A stretch of DNA of 64,000 nt from Halalkalibacter alkaliphilus (GCF_023555415.1 NZ_JAKRYL010000003.1:1-64000); one strand, 5' to 3'. Positions 8,481-18,177 are shown, counted from the first letter of the stretch. Translations and numbers: made by a program. Notes: a model not told the origin generated them from the sequence alone.

Positions 8481-9152
8481 TTGGGATTTTTAACAGAATG
8501 GCTGACGAATATCATCCTACTAATCTTACTTGCAACGATCTTAGAACTGATGTTACCAAATTCCAATATGCAAAGGTACGTCAAAATGGTAGTAGGCTTA
8601 CTGTTACTTGTTGTGATGCTTCAACCTTTATTAACTATATTTACTGAGGATGTTGATGAATGGCTGTTTTCCTTGTCTAATGAGGTCGAGCAAACAGAAA
8701 GATCAATAAATGAAACAATAAATTTACAAAAAAGAGATATAGAGTCAGGTGTACGTGCATATACCTTAGAACAGGTGGCTGTCCAATTGGAGAGACAAGT
8801 AGCAGGAGCATTAGAAGATCAACATTCACTTGCAATCAAAAGTGTAAAAATTGATCTTGATGGTGACTTGAATCCATCAGTGGATGAAGAGCAGATAGTT
8901 CAGCAAATAAAAGCAATTCACGTCCATGTACAAACACCCTCTTCACCTGAATCCGAAGAGGAACAAGGGGATTCAAGAGAGATTTTACCAGTCCAAGTTG
9001 TTCATATTGATACTTCAAGTAGAACAACGGATGAGAAAATCAAAGAAACCGATCATGATTTAGAACCTGTTCAAACATTTCTCTCAGAAAATTGGCAGAT
9101 CCCAAAAGATAAGATTTTAATAGCTTGGGAAGGGGGGAAACAAGCACAATGA
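8481..9152 (+). CDS. spoIIIAF: Stage III sporulation protein AF
   Basis: 223 residues beginning with TTG behind AAAGGAGAG. Two N-terminal helices (about 8-26 and 33-53) anchor a soluble domain of the ring-building type. Slightly longer than B. subtilis SpoIIIAF (about 206), with an acidic insert near residues 154-165. Its stop overlaps the spoIIIAG start (ATGA). Confidence 0.9.
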   Translation: MGFLTEWLTNIILLILLATILELMLPNSNMQRYVKMVVGLLLLVVMLQPLLTIFTEDVDEWLFSLSNEVEQTERSINETINLQKRDIESGVRAYTLEQVAVQLERQVAGALEDQHSLAIKSVKIDLDGDLNPSVDEEQIVQQIKAIHVHVQTPSSPESEEEQGDSREILPVQVVHIDTSSRTTDEKIKETDHDLEPVQTFLSENWQIPKDKILIAWEGGKQAQ

Positions 9153-9817
9153 ATCGCGATGAACAGAAGGATCAACAATGGCTACAAGCCCTATTTAAGA
9201 AGCCTGATAATGGGAAAAAGAAACGATTGTCATTCCATTACATTTTGCTTCTAGGTTGTGTAGGTATAGCGCTCATGATCACGGGCAACCTTCTGACCAA
9301 TCCAGCAGGAGACGAAGAACAATCCTTACCCGTCTTTAGCGAAGAAGAGGATGAAGCTGAAACTGTATTTGGGCGAGACACATCATCAGCGGAGCCAAAT
9401 TCGATGCAAGACTATGAAATGCGCTATGAAAATCAGCTAAAAGAAGTGCTTGAACAAATTGTAGGAGTGTCCGATGTCAACGTAATGGTCAATTTAGCTA
9501 ATACAGAGCGCAATGTGTATGAAAGAAACACAAACGAAAAGCAGCAAAACACGAATGAGACAGACCGTGAAGGTGGCACGAGAAAAGTAGAAGATATATC
9601 TCGTGATGAACAGCTTGTTATTACAAGAAATGGTGATAAGGAAGAACCCATTCTAGTCGAACAGGAGAAACCAACCGTTCGAGGGGTGCTCGTTGTAGCT
9701 AAAGGAGTGGAGAATGCCCAAGTGAAAAGTTGGGTTGTAGAAGCTGTAAGTCGTTCCCTTGATGTACCAACACATAGAGTTTCGGTTATGCCGAAGAAAA
9801 CAAAGGAGGATTTATAA
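9149..9817 (+). CDS. spoIIIAG: Stage III sporulation protein AG (ring component)
   Basis: 222-residue protein with one N-terminal transmembrane helix (about 29-50) and a soluble ring-building-motif domain with the long beta-insertion, as known for the SpoIIIAG 30-mer ring between the two membranes. The ATG at 9149 follows AAGGGGGG and overlaps the spoIIIAF stop. Conserved DYEMRYENQLKEVLEQIVGVSDVNV lies near residues 89-113. Confidence 0.93.
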   Translation: MNRDEQKDQQWLQALFKKPDNGKKKRLSFHYILLLGCVGIALMITGNLLTNPAGDEEQSLPVFSEEEDEAETVFGRDTSSAEPNSMQDYEMRYENQLKEVLEQIVGVSDVNVMVNLANTERNVYERNTNEKQQNTNETDREGGTRKVEDISRDEQLVITRNGDKEEPILVEQEKPTVRGVLVVAKGVENAQVKSWVVEAVSRSLDVPTHRVSVMPKKTKEDL

Positions 9818-10425
9818 TGGTCTTAAAAAAGCAAACAGTTTGGTTATTAACAATGTTGAGTTTAATTATCGTTCTTTCCGTGTATTATGTGCAATCCCCG
9901 GGTCCGGTTCCAGGAGAACAGGTTGCGTTTGATGAACTGCAAGAAGACTCGGATATGGACTTAGAAGAAATGGCAGAAGGTGATGCAAATGAAGTTGTCG
10001 TAAACATCGCTGAAGAGTTAGACGAGGCTGAAGCAGAAGAAACAGATTCAGGTGTTATTTCTAGCATTTCTACAAATGAAGCATTTGCAACGATTCGTAT
10101 GGAGCTTCAAGCATCACGCGATCGTATGGCTGAAGAATACACACAAATTGTTGCTTCTCAAGATGCATCTGCAGAAATGAAGTCACAGGCGCATGACAAG
10201 AGTATCGAGTTACAACGTCTATCGCAAAAAGAACATCAATTAGAAACATTAATTATTGCGAAAGGATTTGAAGATGCGTTAGTAATGGCTGAAGAAGATC
10301 AAGTTCGCGTAATCATACAAACAGAAGAGCTCTCTCGTGAACAAGCAAATGAAATTTTAAGCATGACATATGATCATTTAGGTTCAAACAATACAGTTAC
10401 TGTTGCTCATCAAGCATCGAAGTAA
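9817..10425 (+). CDS. spoIIIAH: Stage III sporulation protein AH
   Basis: 202 residues: one N-terminal membrane helix (8-25), a highly acidic linker (about 36-75) and a C-terminal YscJ/FliF-like ring domain (about 90-200) that binds SpoIIQ across the intermembrane space. The start ATG overlaps the spoIIIAG stop by one base. Last gene of the operon. Confidence 0.95.
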   Translation: MVLKKQTVWLLTMLSLIIVLSVYYVQSPGPVPGEQVAFDELQEDSDMDLEEMAEGDANEVVVNIAEELDEAEAEETDSGVISSISTNEAFATIRMELQASRDRMAEEYTQIVASQDASAEMKSQAHDKSIELQRLSQKEHQLETLIIAKGFEDALVMAEEDQVRVIIQTEELSREQANEILSMTYDHLGSNNTVTVAHQASK

Positions 10426-10435
10426 TAGAAAAGGA

Positions 10436-10530
10436 AGGGGCTTTCAAAAGCCCAGAAAAATTAAAAATCACGGAGAGCTGGCTTACGCTAGTCTCCGTGA
10501 TTTTTGTTATTTTTTTGTGGGCTTTCTAGA
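10436..10530 (+). terminator. Composite terminator of the spoIIIA operon with nested palindrome
   Basis: An inner hairpin AAAAATCACGGAG/CTCCGTGATTTTT (10463-10505) sits between AAAGCCC (10447-10453) and GGGCTTT (10519-10525). A further GGGCTTT at about 10438-10444 could pair with the same AAAGCCC, so two pairings are mutually exclusive. T-runs follow the inner stem. Confidence 0.7.
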
Positions 10531-10562
10531 TAACGCACATCTTTTTCGTTTACTTCCTATCC

Positions 10563-11035
10563 GAGCTGAGAAAGGAGGGGGAGGTCGTTCATACGTTCGC
10601 TGAGAGACTTTACGGAGCTCAGAAAGGAGGAAAAAGTCCTTCATACGGTTGATGAGCGACTTATCGGTGCTTAGAAGAGAGAGAAAGGTCCATCATACGA
10701 TTGATGAGCGACTTATCGGTGCTTAGAAGAGAGAGAAAGGTTCATCATACGATTGGTGAGCGACTTATCGGTGCTTAGAAGAGAGAGAAAAGTCCATCAT
10801 ACGATTGATTGAGAGACTTTACGGAGCTCAGAAAGGAGGAAAAGGTATCATACGATTGATAGACTTTTCGCAGCTTAGAAAGGAGGGAAAGGTCCATCAT
10901 ACGGTTGATGAGCGACTTATTGGTGCTTAGAAGAGAGGGAAAGGTCCATCATACGATTGATGAGCGACTTTACGGAGCTCAGAAAGGAGGAAAAGGTCCA
11001 TCATTCATTCAAAGAAAGACTTTTCTTTCCTCCAT
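10563..11035 (+). repeat. Minisatellite, about nine tandem copies of a ~52-bp unit
   Basis: Units begin near 10563, 10615, 10667, 10719, 10771, 10824, 10871, 10923 and 10975 (period 52, one 53, one shortened to 47). Two sub-types alternate: units starting GAGCTCAGAAAGGAGG and units starting GTGCTTAGAAGAGAG, both continuing with CATCATACGATTGATGAGCGACTT. The unit is not a multiple of three and no long frame runs through it, so it is not coding. It fills most of the 804-bp gap between spoIIIAH and the next gene. Confidence 0.9.
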
Positions 11036-11229
11036 TTATAACAGTATTGGGAATTATATCATTTGAAACAACCTCTTTTTCCTCTTTTTATCGAAGAGGA
11101 AGTAACGATGACCAAGAGCATGATAGGCATTAAACCGCTTAAGAACCTATTTTTCGAAAGAGCAATGGCTTCCGGTTATTCGTCTATGATATAATACGCA
11201 AAGTAACTAATACGTAAGGAGCGATTGGA

Positions 11230-11601
11230 ATGGAATGGAATGATTTAACAGAAGGTGCAAAGGCAGTTCTGGAGCAAACACGTAATATAAAAAATGATAA
11301 TATTCAAATCGTTGAATTTGAAGTTGGATTTGAACAAGTTCCTGAAGAAGGTGATGAGGATACATACGCTGTCTCAATTCAAGAGGAAGATTATCAAAAT
11401 CTAAAACGTTACACTCAGGAAAATGAATATGGAGACAAGTTCCATATGGCTCGTAATAAGAATATTGTAAAAATCATCCTGCTAGAAAACGGTAAAATTC
11501 CTGATAACTTATCGGAGTTTCCTGTGTTTCGTCAATATAAAAAGGATGCACTAATAAAATCTGAAGTCGACGAAAGTACAGTAGAATCAACAGACGAATA
11601 A
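11230..11601 (+). CDS. Hypothetical acidic protein
   Basis: 123-residue soluble protein, not recognised. It is strongly acidic (C-terminus KSEVDESTVESTDE), with no signal peptide or membrane helix. The middle (YAVSIQEEDYQNLKRYTQEN, KNIVKIILLENGKIPDNL) suggests a small alpha/beta fold. TAAGGAG lies 9 nt before the ATG. It stands alone between the spoIIIA operon and accB, with AT-rich promoter-like sequence upstream (TATGATATAATACGC, near 11186). Confidence 0.6.
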   Translation: MEWNDLTEGAKAVLEQTRNIKNDNIQIVEFEVGFEQVPEEGDEDTYAVSIQEEDYQNLKRYTQENEYGDKFHMARNKNIVKIILLENGKIPDNLSEFPVFRQYKKDALIKSEVDESTVESTDE

Positions 11602-11691
11602 TAGTCTCCGGATCGCTATAGTCTTTCAATTAGATTTTATATGGCGATCTTTTATCCCTGCTTGACTTCATGAGGAGGGAATTAGATCGCC

Positions 11692-11729
11692 TTGTCGAAG
11701 ATACTAATACGATATAATCATGATATAAT
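11692..11729 (+). promoter_or_regulatory. accB promoter region with a 0A-box-like site
   Basis: Two TATAAT hexamers (11713-11718 and 11724-11729) lie upstream of accB. TTGTCGAA (11692-11699), a full match to the Spo0A box core, overlaps where a -35 would be. Spo0A control of fatty-acid synthesis is known for accDA in B. subtilis; control here is only inferred from the motif. Confidence 0.4.
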
Positions 11730-11792
11730 AATATTTTCAAGAATTCCCTTTGATATAGTTGAATAAGGGACAAGAGAGGGAGTGCATGAATA

Positions 11793-12287
11793 ATGTTAAA
11801 AGTTCAAGAATTAAAAGAATTAATAAAAGCACTAGATCAATCAAGTGTAGATGAACTGAAATTTGAACAAGAAGGAACAAAACTAGTATTAAAAAAACAA
11901 CAAGCACCTGCAGCAGTTGAGAAGGTGGTAGAGGTTTCAAGAGAGCAAACTCCTGTTGTCTCAACCCCAGTTGTAACTACAGAAACACCAAAAGAAGCGC
12001 CAGTTAGCGAAGCGCCAAAACAACAAGAAGTACCGGTAAATACAAATGTACATACGATTACATCACCAATGGTCGGAACGTTTTATTCAGCACCATCACC
12101 TGATTCAGCTCCATACGTAAAGCAAGGCGATAAAGTAAGTGAAGATTCAGTTGTTTGTATCGTTGAAGCGATGAAACTTATGAATGAAATTGAAGCTGAA
12201 GTTAAAGGAAAGATCACGGAAGTTCTTGCCGAAAACGGCGAGCTTGTTGAATACGGACAACCATTATTTGTTGTTGAGCTTGTTTAA
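11793..12287 (+). CDS. accB: Acetyl-CoA carboxylase biotin carboxyl carrier protein
   Basis: 164-residue BCCP. The N-terminal helical part (1-35) is followed by a Pro/Ala/Thr/Val-rich linker (36-83) and the C-terminal biotinyl domain (87-164). The biotinylated Lys is in EAMKLMNE near residue 129. Sixteen nucleotides upstream of accC, with which it forms the biotin carboxylase half of the enzyme making malonyl-CoA. Confidence 0.96.
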   Translation: MLKVQELKELIKALDQSSVDELKFEQEGTKLVLKKQQAPAAVEKVVEVSREQTPVVSTPVVTTETPKEAPVSEAPKQQEVPVNTNVHTITSPMVGTFYSAPSPDSAPYVKQGDKVSEDSVVCIVEAMKLMNEIEAEVKGKITEVLAENGELVEYGQPLFVVELV

Positions 12288-12302
12288 CATAGGAGAGATA
12301 CG

Positions 12303-13661
12303 ATGATAAAAAAAGTCTTAATTGCAAATCGTGGGGAGATTGCAGTACGGATTATCCGTGCTTGTAGAGAACTAGATATTGAAACTGTAGCTGTTTATTC
12401 GGAAGCTGATAAGGATTCATTACATGTTAGGCTTGCAGACGAAGCTATTTGTATCGGTCCAACGGCTTCTAATCGAAGTTATTTAAATGTCACAAATATT
12501 ATGAGTGCTGCTACGTTAACAGAGGTTGATGCAATTCACCCAGGTTATGGTTTCTTAGCTGAAAATGCTGATTTTGCAGAAATTTGTGCAGCATGTAATA
12601 TTACGTTTATTGGCCCTAGCCCTTCAGCTATTAATCAAATGGGGACAAAGGATGTTGCAAGAGAAACCATGGCACGAGCTGGAGTTCCAATTGTTCCAGG
12701 TTCAAGCGGAATTGTTGAAAGTATTGATGCAGGACTGAACATTGCTGAGGAAATTGGATATCCTGTTATTATTAAAGCGACAGCTGGCGGCGGCGGTAAA
12801 GGGATTCGAGTCGCAAGGAATCCAGAAGAGCTGAAAAAGGGTATGAATATTACTCAGCAAGAAGCTGCAACTGCGTTTGGAAACCCTGGTGTTTATATTG
12901 AAAAGTACATCGAGGACTTTAGGCATGTTGAAATTCAGGTATTAGCGGATAATCATGGAAATGTGATTCACCTTGGAGAGCGGGATTGCAGTATTCAACG
13001 TCGTTTACAAAAACTACTTGAAGAAACTCCATCACCTGCGATTTCCCCTCAAACGAGATCGGCAATGGGGGAGGCAGCTGTAAACGCTGCAAAAGCAGTA
13101 GAGTATTCTGGAGCTGGGACGGTTGAGTTCATTTATGATCACAACAATGATCTGTTTTACTTTATGGAAATGAATACTCGTATTCAGGTTGAGCATCCTG
13201 TTACAGAAATGGTAACGGGGGTTGATCTAATAAAGGAACAAATAAGAGTGGCAAGTAACGAGCGTCTCTCACTTACTCAAGAGGATATAACATTCCAAGG
13301 ATGGTCAATTGAGTGCCGGATAAATGCGGAGAACCCAGCAAAGAACTTTATGCCGTCTCCTGGTAAGATAACAAATTATTTAGCGCCAGGCGGACTAGGT
13401 GTTCGAGTTGATTCAGCTGCTTATCCTGGTTATGTGATTTCTCCTTTTTATGATTCAATGGTTGCGAAGGTGATAACTCATGGAGCAACAAGGGAAGAAG
13501 CTATCGCTAAAATGAAGAGAGCATTAGAGGAGTTTGAAGTAGAAGGAGTGGAGACAACCATACCATTCCACCTACGACTTTTGAACCACGAAACATTTGT
13601 TTCGGGTGATTTTAATACGAAGTTCCTTGAACATTATGATGTAATGTCAATAAAGCTCTAA
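12303..13661 (+). CDS. accC: Acetyl-CoA carboxylase biotin carboxylase subunit
   Basis: 452-residue ATP-grasp enzyme that carboxylates the biotin on AccB. N-terminal pre-ATP-grasp domain ([19 protein letters not shown]), Gly-rich ATP loop [12 protein letters not shown] (about 157-168), metal and bicarbonate residues in [14 protein letters not shown] (near 288-301). Length matches the family (about 450). No frameshift or unusual residue seen. Confidence 0.97.
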   Translation: MIKKVLIANRGEIAVRIIRACRELDIETVAVYSEADKDSLHVRLADEAICIGPTASNRSYLNVTNIMSAATLTEVDAIHPGYGFLAENADFAEICAACNITFIGPSPSAINQMGTKDVARETMARAGVPIVPGSSGIVESIDAGLNIAEEIGYPVIIKATAGGGGKGIRVARNPEELKKGMNITQQEAATAFGNPGVYIEKYIEDFRHVEIQVLADNHGNVIHLGERDCSIQRRLQKLLEETPSPAISPQTRSAMGEAAVNAAKAVEYSGAGTVEFIYDHNNDLFYFMEMNTRIQVEHPVTEMVTGVDLIKEQIRVASNERLSLTQEDITFQGWSIECRINAENPAKNFMPSPGKITNYLAPGGLGVRVDSAAYPGYVISPFYDSMVAKVITHGATREEAIAKMKRALEEFEVEGVETTIPFHLRLLNHETFVSGDFNTKFLEHYDVMSIKL

Positions 13662-13717
13662 TTCATTAATAAATAAGTGTTACGTTGTTTTACATGCGAT
13701 AATAGGAGGGAAGTACA

Positions 13718-14119
13718 ATGAACGAAAATCATATTCTCGAACTAGAAGAGCAAAAGTCAGAGTTAGGTAAGGTTGAAATTTCACCAGAAGTTATCGAGGT
13801 TATTGCTGGTATAGCTGCGTCTGAGGTTGATGGTGTTGCAACGATGCGTGGTAATTTTGCAACAGGTGTTGCTGAGAAGTTAGGTCGAAAAAATCACGGA
13901 AAAGGTGTGAAAGTCGAATTAGCTGAAGATGGCATCACAGTAGATGTTTCGGTTGTTATTACGTATGGTGTAGCCGTACCAGAAGTTGCGACTTTAATTC
14001 AAACAAATATTAAACAAGCGCTACAAACAATGACAGCGATTGAACTACAAGCAATTAATGTTCATGTAGTAGGAGTACAATTTGAATCAACTGAACCGGT
14101 TGAACAAGATGAAGTGTAA
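13718..14119 (+). CDS. yqhY: Asp23/Gls24 family envelope stress protein (YqhY)
   Basis: 133 residues with the Asp23 core (ISPEVIEVIAGIAASEVDGVATM, VDVSVVITYGVAVPEVA, INVHVVGVQF). In B. subtilis YqhY is tied to acetyl-CoA carboxylase control and the gene is next to accBC, as here. Cytoplasmic, no membrane anchor. AGGAGGG precedes the ATG. Confidence 0.92.
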   Translation: MNENHILELEEQKSELGKVEISPEVIEVIAGIAASEVDGVATMRGNFATGVAEKLGRKNHGKGVKVELAEDGITVDVSVVITYGVAVPEVATLIQTNIKQALQTMTAIELQAINVHVVGVQFESTEPVEQDEV

Positions 14120-14173
14120 TTACAAATTAAAGGTCCAGTGATCTATTCGGTAATTGCATAAACCATTGGATTG

Positions 14174-14222
14174 GGGGTGCTTCAAAACGTCTAAATCGAC
14201 ATTTTGAAGCACCTCCTTTTTT
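14174..14222 (+). terminator. Terminator of the accBC-yqhY operon
   Basis: GGTGCTTCAAAACGT pairs with ACATTTTGAAGCACC, followed by TCCTTTTTT. Confidence 0.85.
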
Positions 14223-14394
14223 CACTTTTTGAATTGATTTATTTTTGGCTATAATAGTATAGATGTGAGAATATAATTAGCGGTTACTTAGTAAAGAAAC
14301 GAAAGATTTTAAACAAAACATTGTAAATTGTTCTGTTTTAGCCTTGCGTGTTATGCTATTATCAACATATTAAACGAACAGAAGGAGTTTGACT

Positions 14395-14790
14395 ATGAAT
14401 CGAAGAGTAGCAAGACTCAGAGCGGCACAAGCGCTCTATCAAATAGACCTAACAGAGAGTGAGATGGATGAAGCGATCGAGAGCGTTCTAGATGAAGGTG
14501 AGACTCCAAGTTCTTTTATGCTTGAGCTTGTCCGAGGAACGCTTGAACATAAAGAAATCATAGATCCAGTCATCTCTTCCAGTCTTCAAGGTTGGACTCT
14601 TGATCGAATGGGCCTTGTAGATCGTGCCATTGTACGTATGACTGTATATGAAATGAAGTACATTGAAGATATTCCTGTTAATGTTACTTTTAATGAAGGA
14701 ATTGAACTGGCAAAAGCGTTTGGTGGGGAAGAATCAGGAAAGTTTGTAAATGGAGTTTTGTCTAAAGCAATGGAGCAGTTACACAAATAA
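14395..14790 (+). CDS. nusB: Transcription antitermination factor NusB
   Basis: 131-residue all-helical RNA-binding protein that acts with NusE (S10) on boxA in rRNA antitermination. N-terminal RRVARLRAAQALYQIDL and C-terminal VNGVLSKAMEQL are typical. The ATG at 14395 lies seven bases after GAAGGAG; the in-frame TTG at 14389 is too close to that site. Confidence 0.95.
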   Translation: MNRRVARLRAAQALYQIDLTESEMDEAIESVLDEGETPSSFMLELVRGTLEHKEIIDPVISSSLQGWTLDRMGLVDRAIVRMTVYEMKYIEDIPVNVTFNEGIELAKAFGGEESGKFVNGVLSKAMEQLHK

Positions 14791-14818
14791 GTTTGTACAA
14801 AAAGGAGCGGAATACGTC

Positions 14819-15664
14819 ATGACAGCATTATTATTAAACGGAAAAGAATTAGCAGCTAAAAAGAGAGAACAGTTAAAAAGAGATGTAGAAGAATTGGCTT
14901 CTCAAAATATTGTACCAGGCTTGGCCGTTATTTTAGTTGGGGAAGATCCTGCATCCCAAACATATGTTAGAGCAAAACAAAAAGCATGTGAACAAGCAGG
15001 AATTCACTCGGTACTTATTGAAAAACAAAATACCATTACCGAAGAAGAGCTACTAGCAGAAATTGACCGACTTAACGACGATCCTTCAATTGATGGCATT
15101 TTAGTTCAGCTTCCAATTCCTGAACACATTTCAGAACAAGCTGTTATTGAAAGAATTGCTCCTAATAAAGATGTTGACGGATTTCACCCAATCAATATCG
15201 GTAAAATGATGACAGGAGAAGATACGTTTCTTCCATGTACGCCTTTTGGTGTTGTAGAAATGTTAAAAGAAGCAGAAATTGACCTTGTAGGTAAGCATGT
15301 TGTTGTTGTTGGAAGAAGCAACATTGTCGGAAAACCAGTTGGACAACTGCTTTTAAATGAACATGCAACAGTTACATATACACATTCAAGAACGAAAAAC
15401 TTACGAGAAATGACGAACCTTGCAGATATTTTAATTGTCGCAATTGGCAAGCCGGAATTTATTTCAGCTGAAGACGTGAAAGATGGTGCTGTTGTCGTGG
15501 ATGTTGGAATTAACCGTGTGGACGGAAAACTTGTTGGAGATGTTGATTTTGATAGCGTCAAAGAAAAAGCATCTTATATTACACCTGTCCCAGGAGGGGT
15601 AGGACCTATGACGATTACGATGCTACTTGAAAATACGGTTATTTCCGCAAGAAAGCGTTCGTAG
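14819..15664 (+). CDS. folD: Bifunctional methylene-THF dehydrogenase/cyclohydrolase
   Basis: 281-residue FolD interconverting 5,10-methylene-THF, methenyl-THF and 10-formyl-THF with NADP. Motifs: YVRAKQKACEQAGI with the catalytic Lys (near 54), GILVQLPIPEHI, VVGRSNIVGKPVGQLLL (nucleotide binding, about 160-176) and TPVPGGVGPMT. The start ATG follows AAAGGAG; upstream in-frame codons overlap nusB and are rejected. Confidence 0.96.
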   Translation: MTALLLNGKELAAKKREQLKRDVEELASQNIVPGLAVILVGEDPASQTYVRAKQKACEQAGIHSVLIEKQNTITEEELLAEIDRLNDDPSIDGILVQLPIPEHISEQAVIERIAPNKDVDGFHPINIGKMMTGEDTFLPCTPFGVVEMLKEAEIDLVGKHVVVVGRSNIVGKPVGQLLLNEHATVTYTHSRTKNLREMTNLADILIVAIGKPEFISAEDVKDGAVVVDVGINRVDGKLVGDVDFDSVKEKASYITPVPGGVGPMTITMLLENTVISARKRS

Positions 15665-15673
15665 AGGTACATA

Positions 15674-17023
15674 ATGGCGACTAAAGATGTATTAACGATT
15701 TCTGAAGTGACCCGCTACATCAAATCAATCATGGAAGAAGATGTGATGCTTCAAAGTGTTTGGATAAGAGGAGAACTTTCAAACGTAAAGATGCATAGTC
15801 GTGGTCATTTGTATTTTACCGTAAAGGACGATAAATCTAGAATGCAAGCAGTCATGTTTGCAGGTCACAATCGATATTTGAAATTTAAACCTGAAAATGG
15901 GATGAAGGTACTGCTTCGAGGTGAAGTAAATGTGTATGAACCATATGGACAGTACCAATTTTATGCAAAAGAGATGCAGCCAGATGGAGTGGGGAGTCTA
16001 TACCTAGCTTATGAAAAATTAAAGGCACAGCTTGAAAGAGAAGGATTATTTGCAAATGAACGCAAAAAAGCCATCCCTCTATTCCCTTCTCGAATTGCGG
16101 TCATTACATCCCCGACAGGAGCAGCAATACGTGATATTGTAATCACATTAAAAAGACGATACCCAATTGCTCAAATTACATTGCTTCCAGTGTTAGTACA
16201 AGGTGATCAAGCTCCTAGTTCTATTACACGTGCCATTCGACAAGCAGATCTAGCTGGTTGCTTTGATTGTTTAATCGTTGGTCGTGGAGGAGGTTCTATT
16301 GAAGAGTTATGGGCCTTTAACGATGAAGGAGTAGCTAGAGCTATATCACAAGCGAATGTTCCGATCATTTCAGCAGTTGGTCATGAAACTGATTTTACAA
16401 TTAGTGACTTTGTTGCCGATTTGCGTGCCCCTACACCAACAGGGGCGGCGGAACTGGCGGTACCAGATCATCAAGAAGTGAGAAGATCTCTAACTATGCA
16501 AAAGAAGAGATTAAAGAAGCTGATGATAGATCGATTGTCTTCTGAATCTGCTAAGTTAGAACGATTTAAAAGGTCTTATGCATTTCGATATCCAGAGCAG
16601 TTAATTAGGCAAAAAGAGCAGCAACTTGATGGATACATGGACAGGTTAAAACGGAGTGTCACGACAACGATCACAGGACCGGCTAATCAATTGAAACATT
16701 TAGATAAGTCTTTAACGATGCTCCATCCACAAGTGAGAGTTCGACAAGCAAGCGAGCAAAGAAATCAACTACAAGCAGCGCTCGTTAAGGCGATGAAAGA
16801 ACAAATTAAAAGCAAACGAATTCCTTTTGAAAAATCAATAGGAGAATTAAACCTTCTTAGCCCTCTACGATTAATGGATCGTGGGTACAGCTTAGTGTAT
16901 GATCAAAAAAACAATTCATTAATAAAATCGACACAACAAGTTGCAGTAGGCAGCAAGTTAGATATTCGTTTAAAAGATGGGAAAATCCATTGTGTAGTGG
17001 AAGATGCAGATCGAATGGAATAG
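15674..17023 (+). CDS. xseA: Exodeoxyribonuclease VII large subunit
   Basis: 449-residue XseA. N-terminal OB-fold (1-100), catalytic core (about 125-340) with IVGRGGGSIEELWAFNDE and SAVGHETDFTISD, and a coiled-coil C-terminal part that wraps the small subunits. Ends 12 nt before xseB. Degrades single-stranded DNA from both ends. Confidence 0.96.
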   Translation: MATKDVLTISEVTRYIKSIMEEDVMLQSVWIRGELSNVKMHSRGHLYFTVKDDKSRMQAVMFAGHNRYLKFKPENGMKVLLRGEVNVYEPYGQYQFYAKEMQPDGVGSLYLAYEKLKAQLEREGLFANERKKAIPLFPSRIAVITSPTGAAIRDIVITLKRRYPIAQITLLPVLVQGDQAPSSITRAIRQADLAGCFDCLIVGRGGGSIEELWAFNDEGVARAISQANVPIISAVGHETDFTISDFVADLRAPTPTGAAELAVPDHQEVRRSLTMQKKRLKKLMIDRLSSESAKLERFKRSYAFRYPEQLIRQKEQQLDGYMDRLKRSVTTTITGPANQLKHLDKSLTMLHPQVRVRQASEQRNQLQAALVKAMKEQIKSKRIPFEKSIGELNLLSPLRLMDRGYSLVYDQKNNSLIKSTQQVAVGSKLDIRLKDGKIHCVVEDADRME

Positions 17024-17035
17024 GAGGAGAGTTGG

Positions 17036-17269
17036 ATGGCAGAAAAAACGGAACTGAGTTTTGAAGAAGCGATGAAAGAACTAGAACAAGTAGTAGAGTG
17101 TTTGGAACAAGGAGATGTTCCATTAGAAAAAGCTATTACAATGTTTCAAGAAGGAATGGCATTATCGAAGCAATGTCACGAAAAACTAGAGAAAGTTGAA
17201 AAACAAATGGATCAAATCCTTCATGAAGATGGGGAGTTGGAGCTGTTAAATTTTCAGGAGGATGAGTAA
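17036..17269 (+). CDS. xseB: Exodeoxyribonuclease VII small subunit
   Basis: 77 residues, helical hairpin ([28 protein letters not shown]) typical of XseB, which binds in multiple copies along the XseA coiled coil. AGGAGGAG precedes the ATG; 2 nt from ispA. Confidence 0.95.
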   Translation: MAEKTELSFEEAMKELEQVVECLEQGDVPLEKAITMFQEGMALSKQCHEKLEKVEKQMDQILHEDGELELLNFQEDE

Positions 17270-17271
17270 TC

Positions 17272-18162
17272 GTGAATCAAGAGCTTACTTCTTTTTTAAA
17301 GGAAACAAAAGAGCAAGTTGAGATGCGCTTGCCGCATCACCTTGAGCGATTATCTGTACCTGAAAAATTAGTTCAAGCGATGACTTATTCTTTAAAGGCA
17401 GGGGGAAAAAGAATTAGACCTGCTTTATTGTTAGCAACCATTCGAAGTTTCGAAAAGCCTATCGAATCCGGATTGGATGTCGCGTGTGCAATTGAAATGA
17501 TCCATACGTATTCTTTGATTCATGACGACCTGCCGGCAATGGATGACGATGACATAAGAAGAGGCAAACCAACGAATCATAAAATATTTGGAGAAGCTCT
17601 TGCTATTCTAGCTGGTGATGCTCTCCTTACATATAGTTTTGAATTGGTTGCGCAAATAAAAAATCAAGACGTGACAGCTGAACAAAAACTACTCTTAATA
17701 CAAGAGATTGCTAAAGCAGCAGGGCCTGAAGGAATGGTAGGCGGACAAGTTGCTGATATGGAAGGAGAAAATAAGTCACTAACATTAGAAGAACTTATTT
17801 ATATTCATCATCATAAAACGGGAGACCTTTTAACGGCATCTATCGTAGCGGGAGCGATTATTGCAGGTGCTGCTGAAGATGATATTGCCAACCTCCGAAT
17901 GTTTGCTAAGGAACTTGGTTTAATGTTTCAGATTAAAGATGATATTTTAGATGTAGAAGGAGATCCAGAGACGATTGGAAAGCCAATCGGCAGTGATGAT
18001 GGTAATAATAAAAGCACGTATCCGAATCTTTTAGGGTTGGAAGGTGCGAAAAAAATGCTAAATGAGCATATGACTCAAGCAAAAGAATACTTATATAGAG
18101 TGAACATGAATCATCAATTACTTTTAACGTTAACAAACTATGTGGCAGAGCGTGACCATTAA
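17272..18162 (+). CDS. ispA: Farnesyl diphosphate synthase
   Basis: 296-residue short-chain trans-prenyltransferase making farnesyl-PP from DMAPP/GPP and IPP. First Asp-rich motif DDLPAMDDDDIRRG (near 84-97) and second DDILDVEGD (about 223-231) are intact; KAGGKRIRP binds IPP. GTG start behind AGGAGG. Directly followed by the OLE RNA gene, then oapA and dxs, so isoprenoid genes bracket the RNA. Confidence 0.95.
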   Translation: MNQELTSFLKETKEQVEMRLPHHLERLSVPEKLVQAMTYSLKAGGKRIRPALLLATIRSFEKPIESGLDVACAIEMIHTYSLIHDDLPAMDDDDIRRGKPTNHKIFGEALAILAGDALLTYSFELVAQIKNQDVTAEQKLLLIQEIAKAAGPEGMVGGQVADMEGENKSLTLEELIYIHHHKTGDLLTASIVAGAIIAGAAEDDIANLRMFAKELGLMFQIKDDILDVEGDPETIGKPIGSDDGNNKSTYPNLLGLEGAKKMLNEHMTQAKEYLYRVNMNHQLLLTLTNYVAERDH

Positions 18163-18177
18163 TTCAAAGCTTTTCCA

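Noticed and set aside
10403-10603. Plus-strand frame running out of spoIIIAH
   Set aside because: It overlaps the spoIIIAH end and crosses the terminator hairpins; no ribosome site or family.
10563-11035. Possible CRISPR array
   Set aside because: The units are directly tandem with no unique spacers and there are no cas genes.
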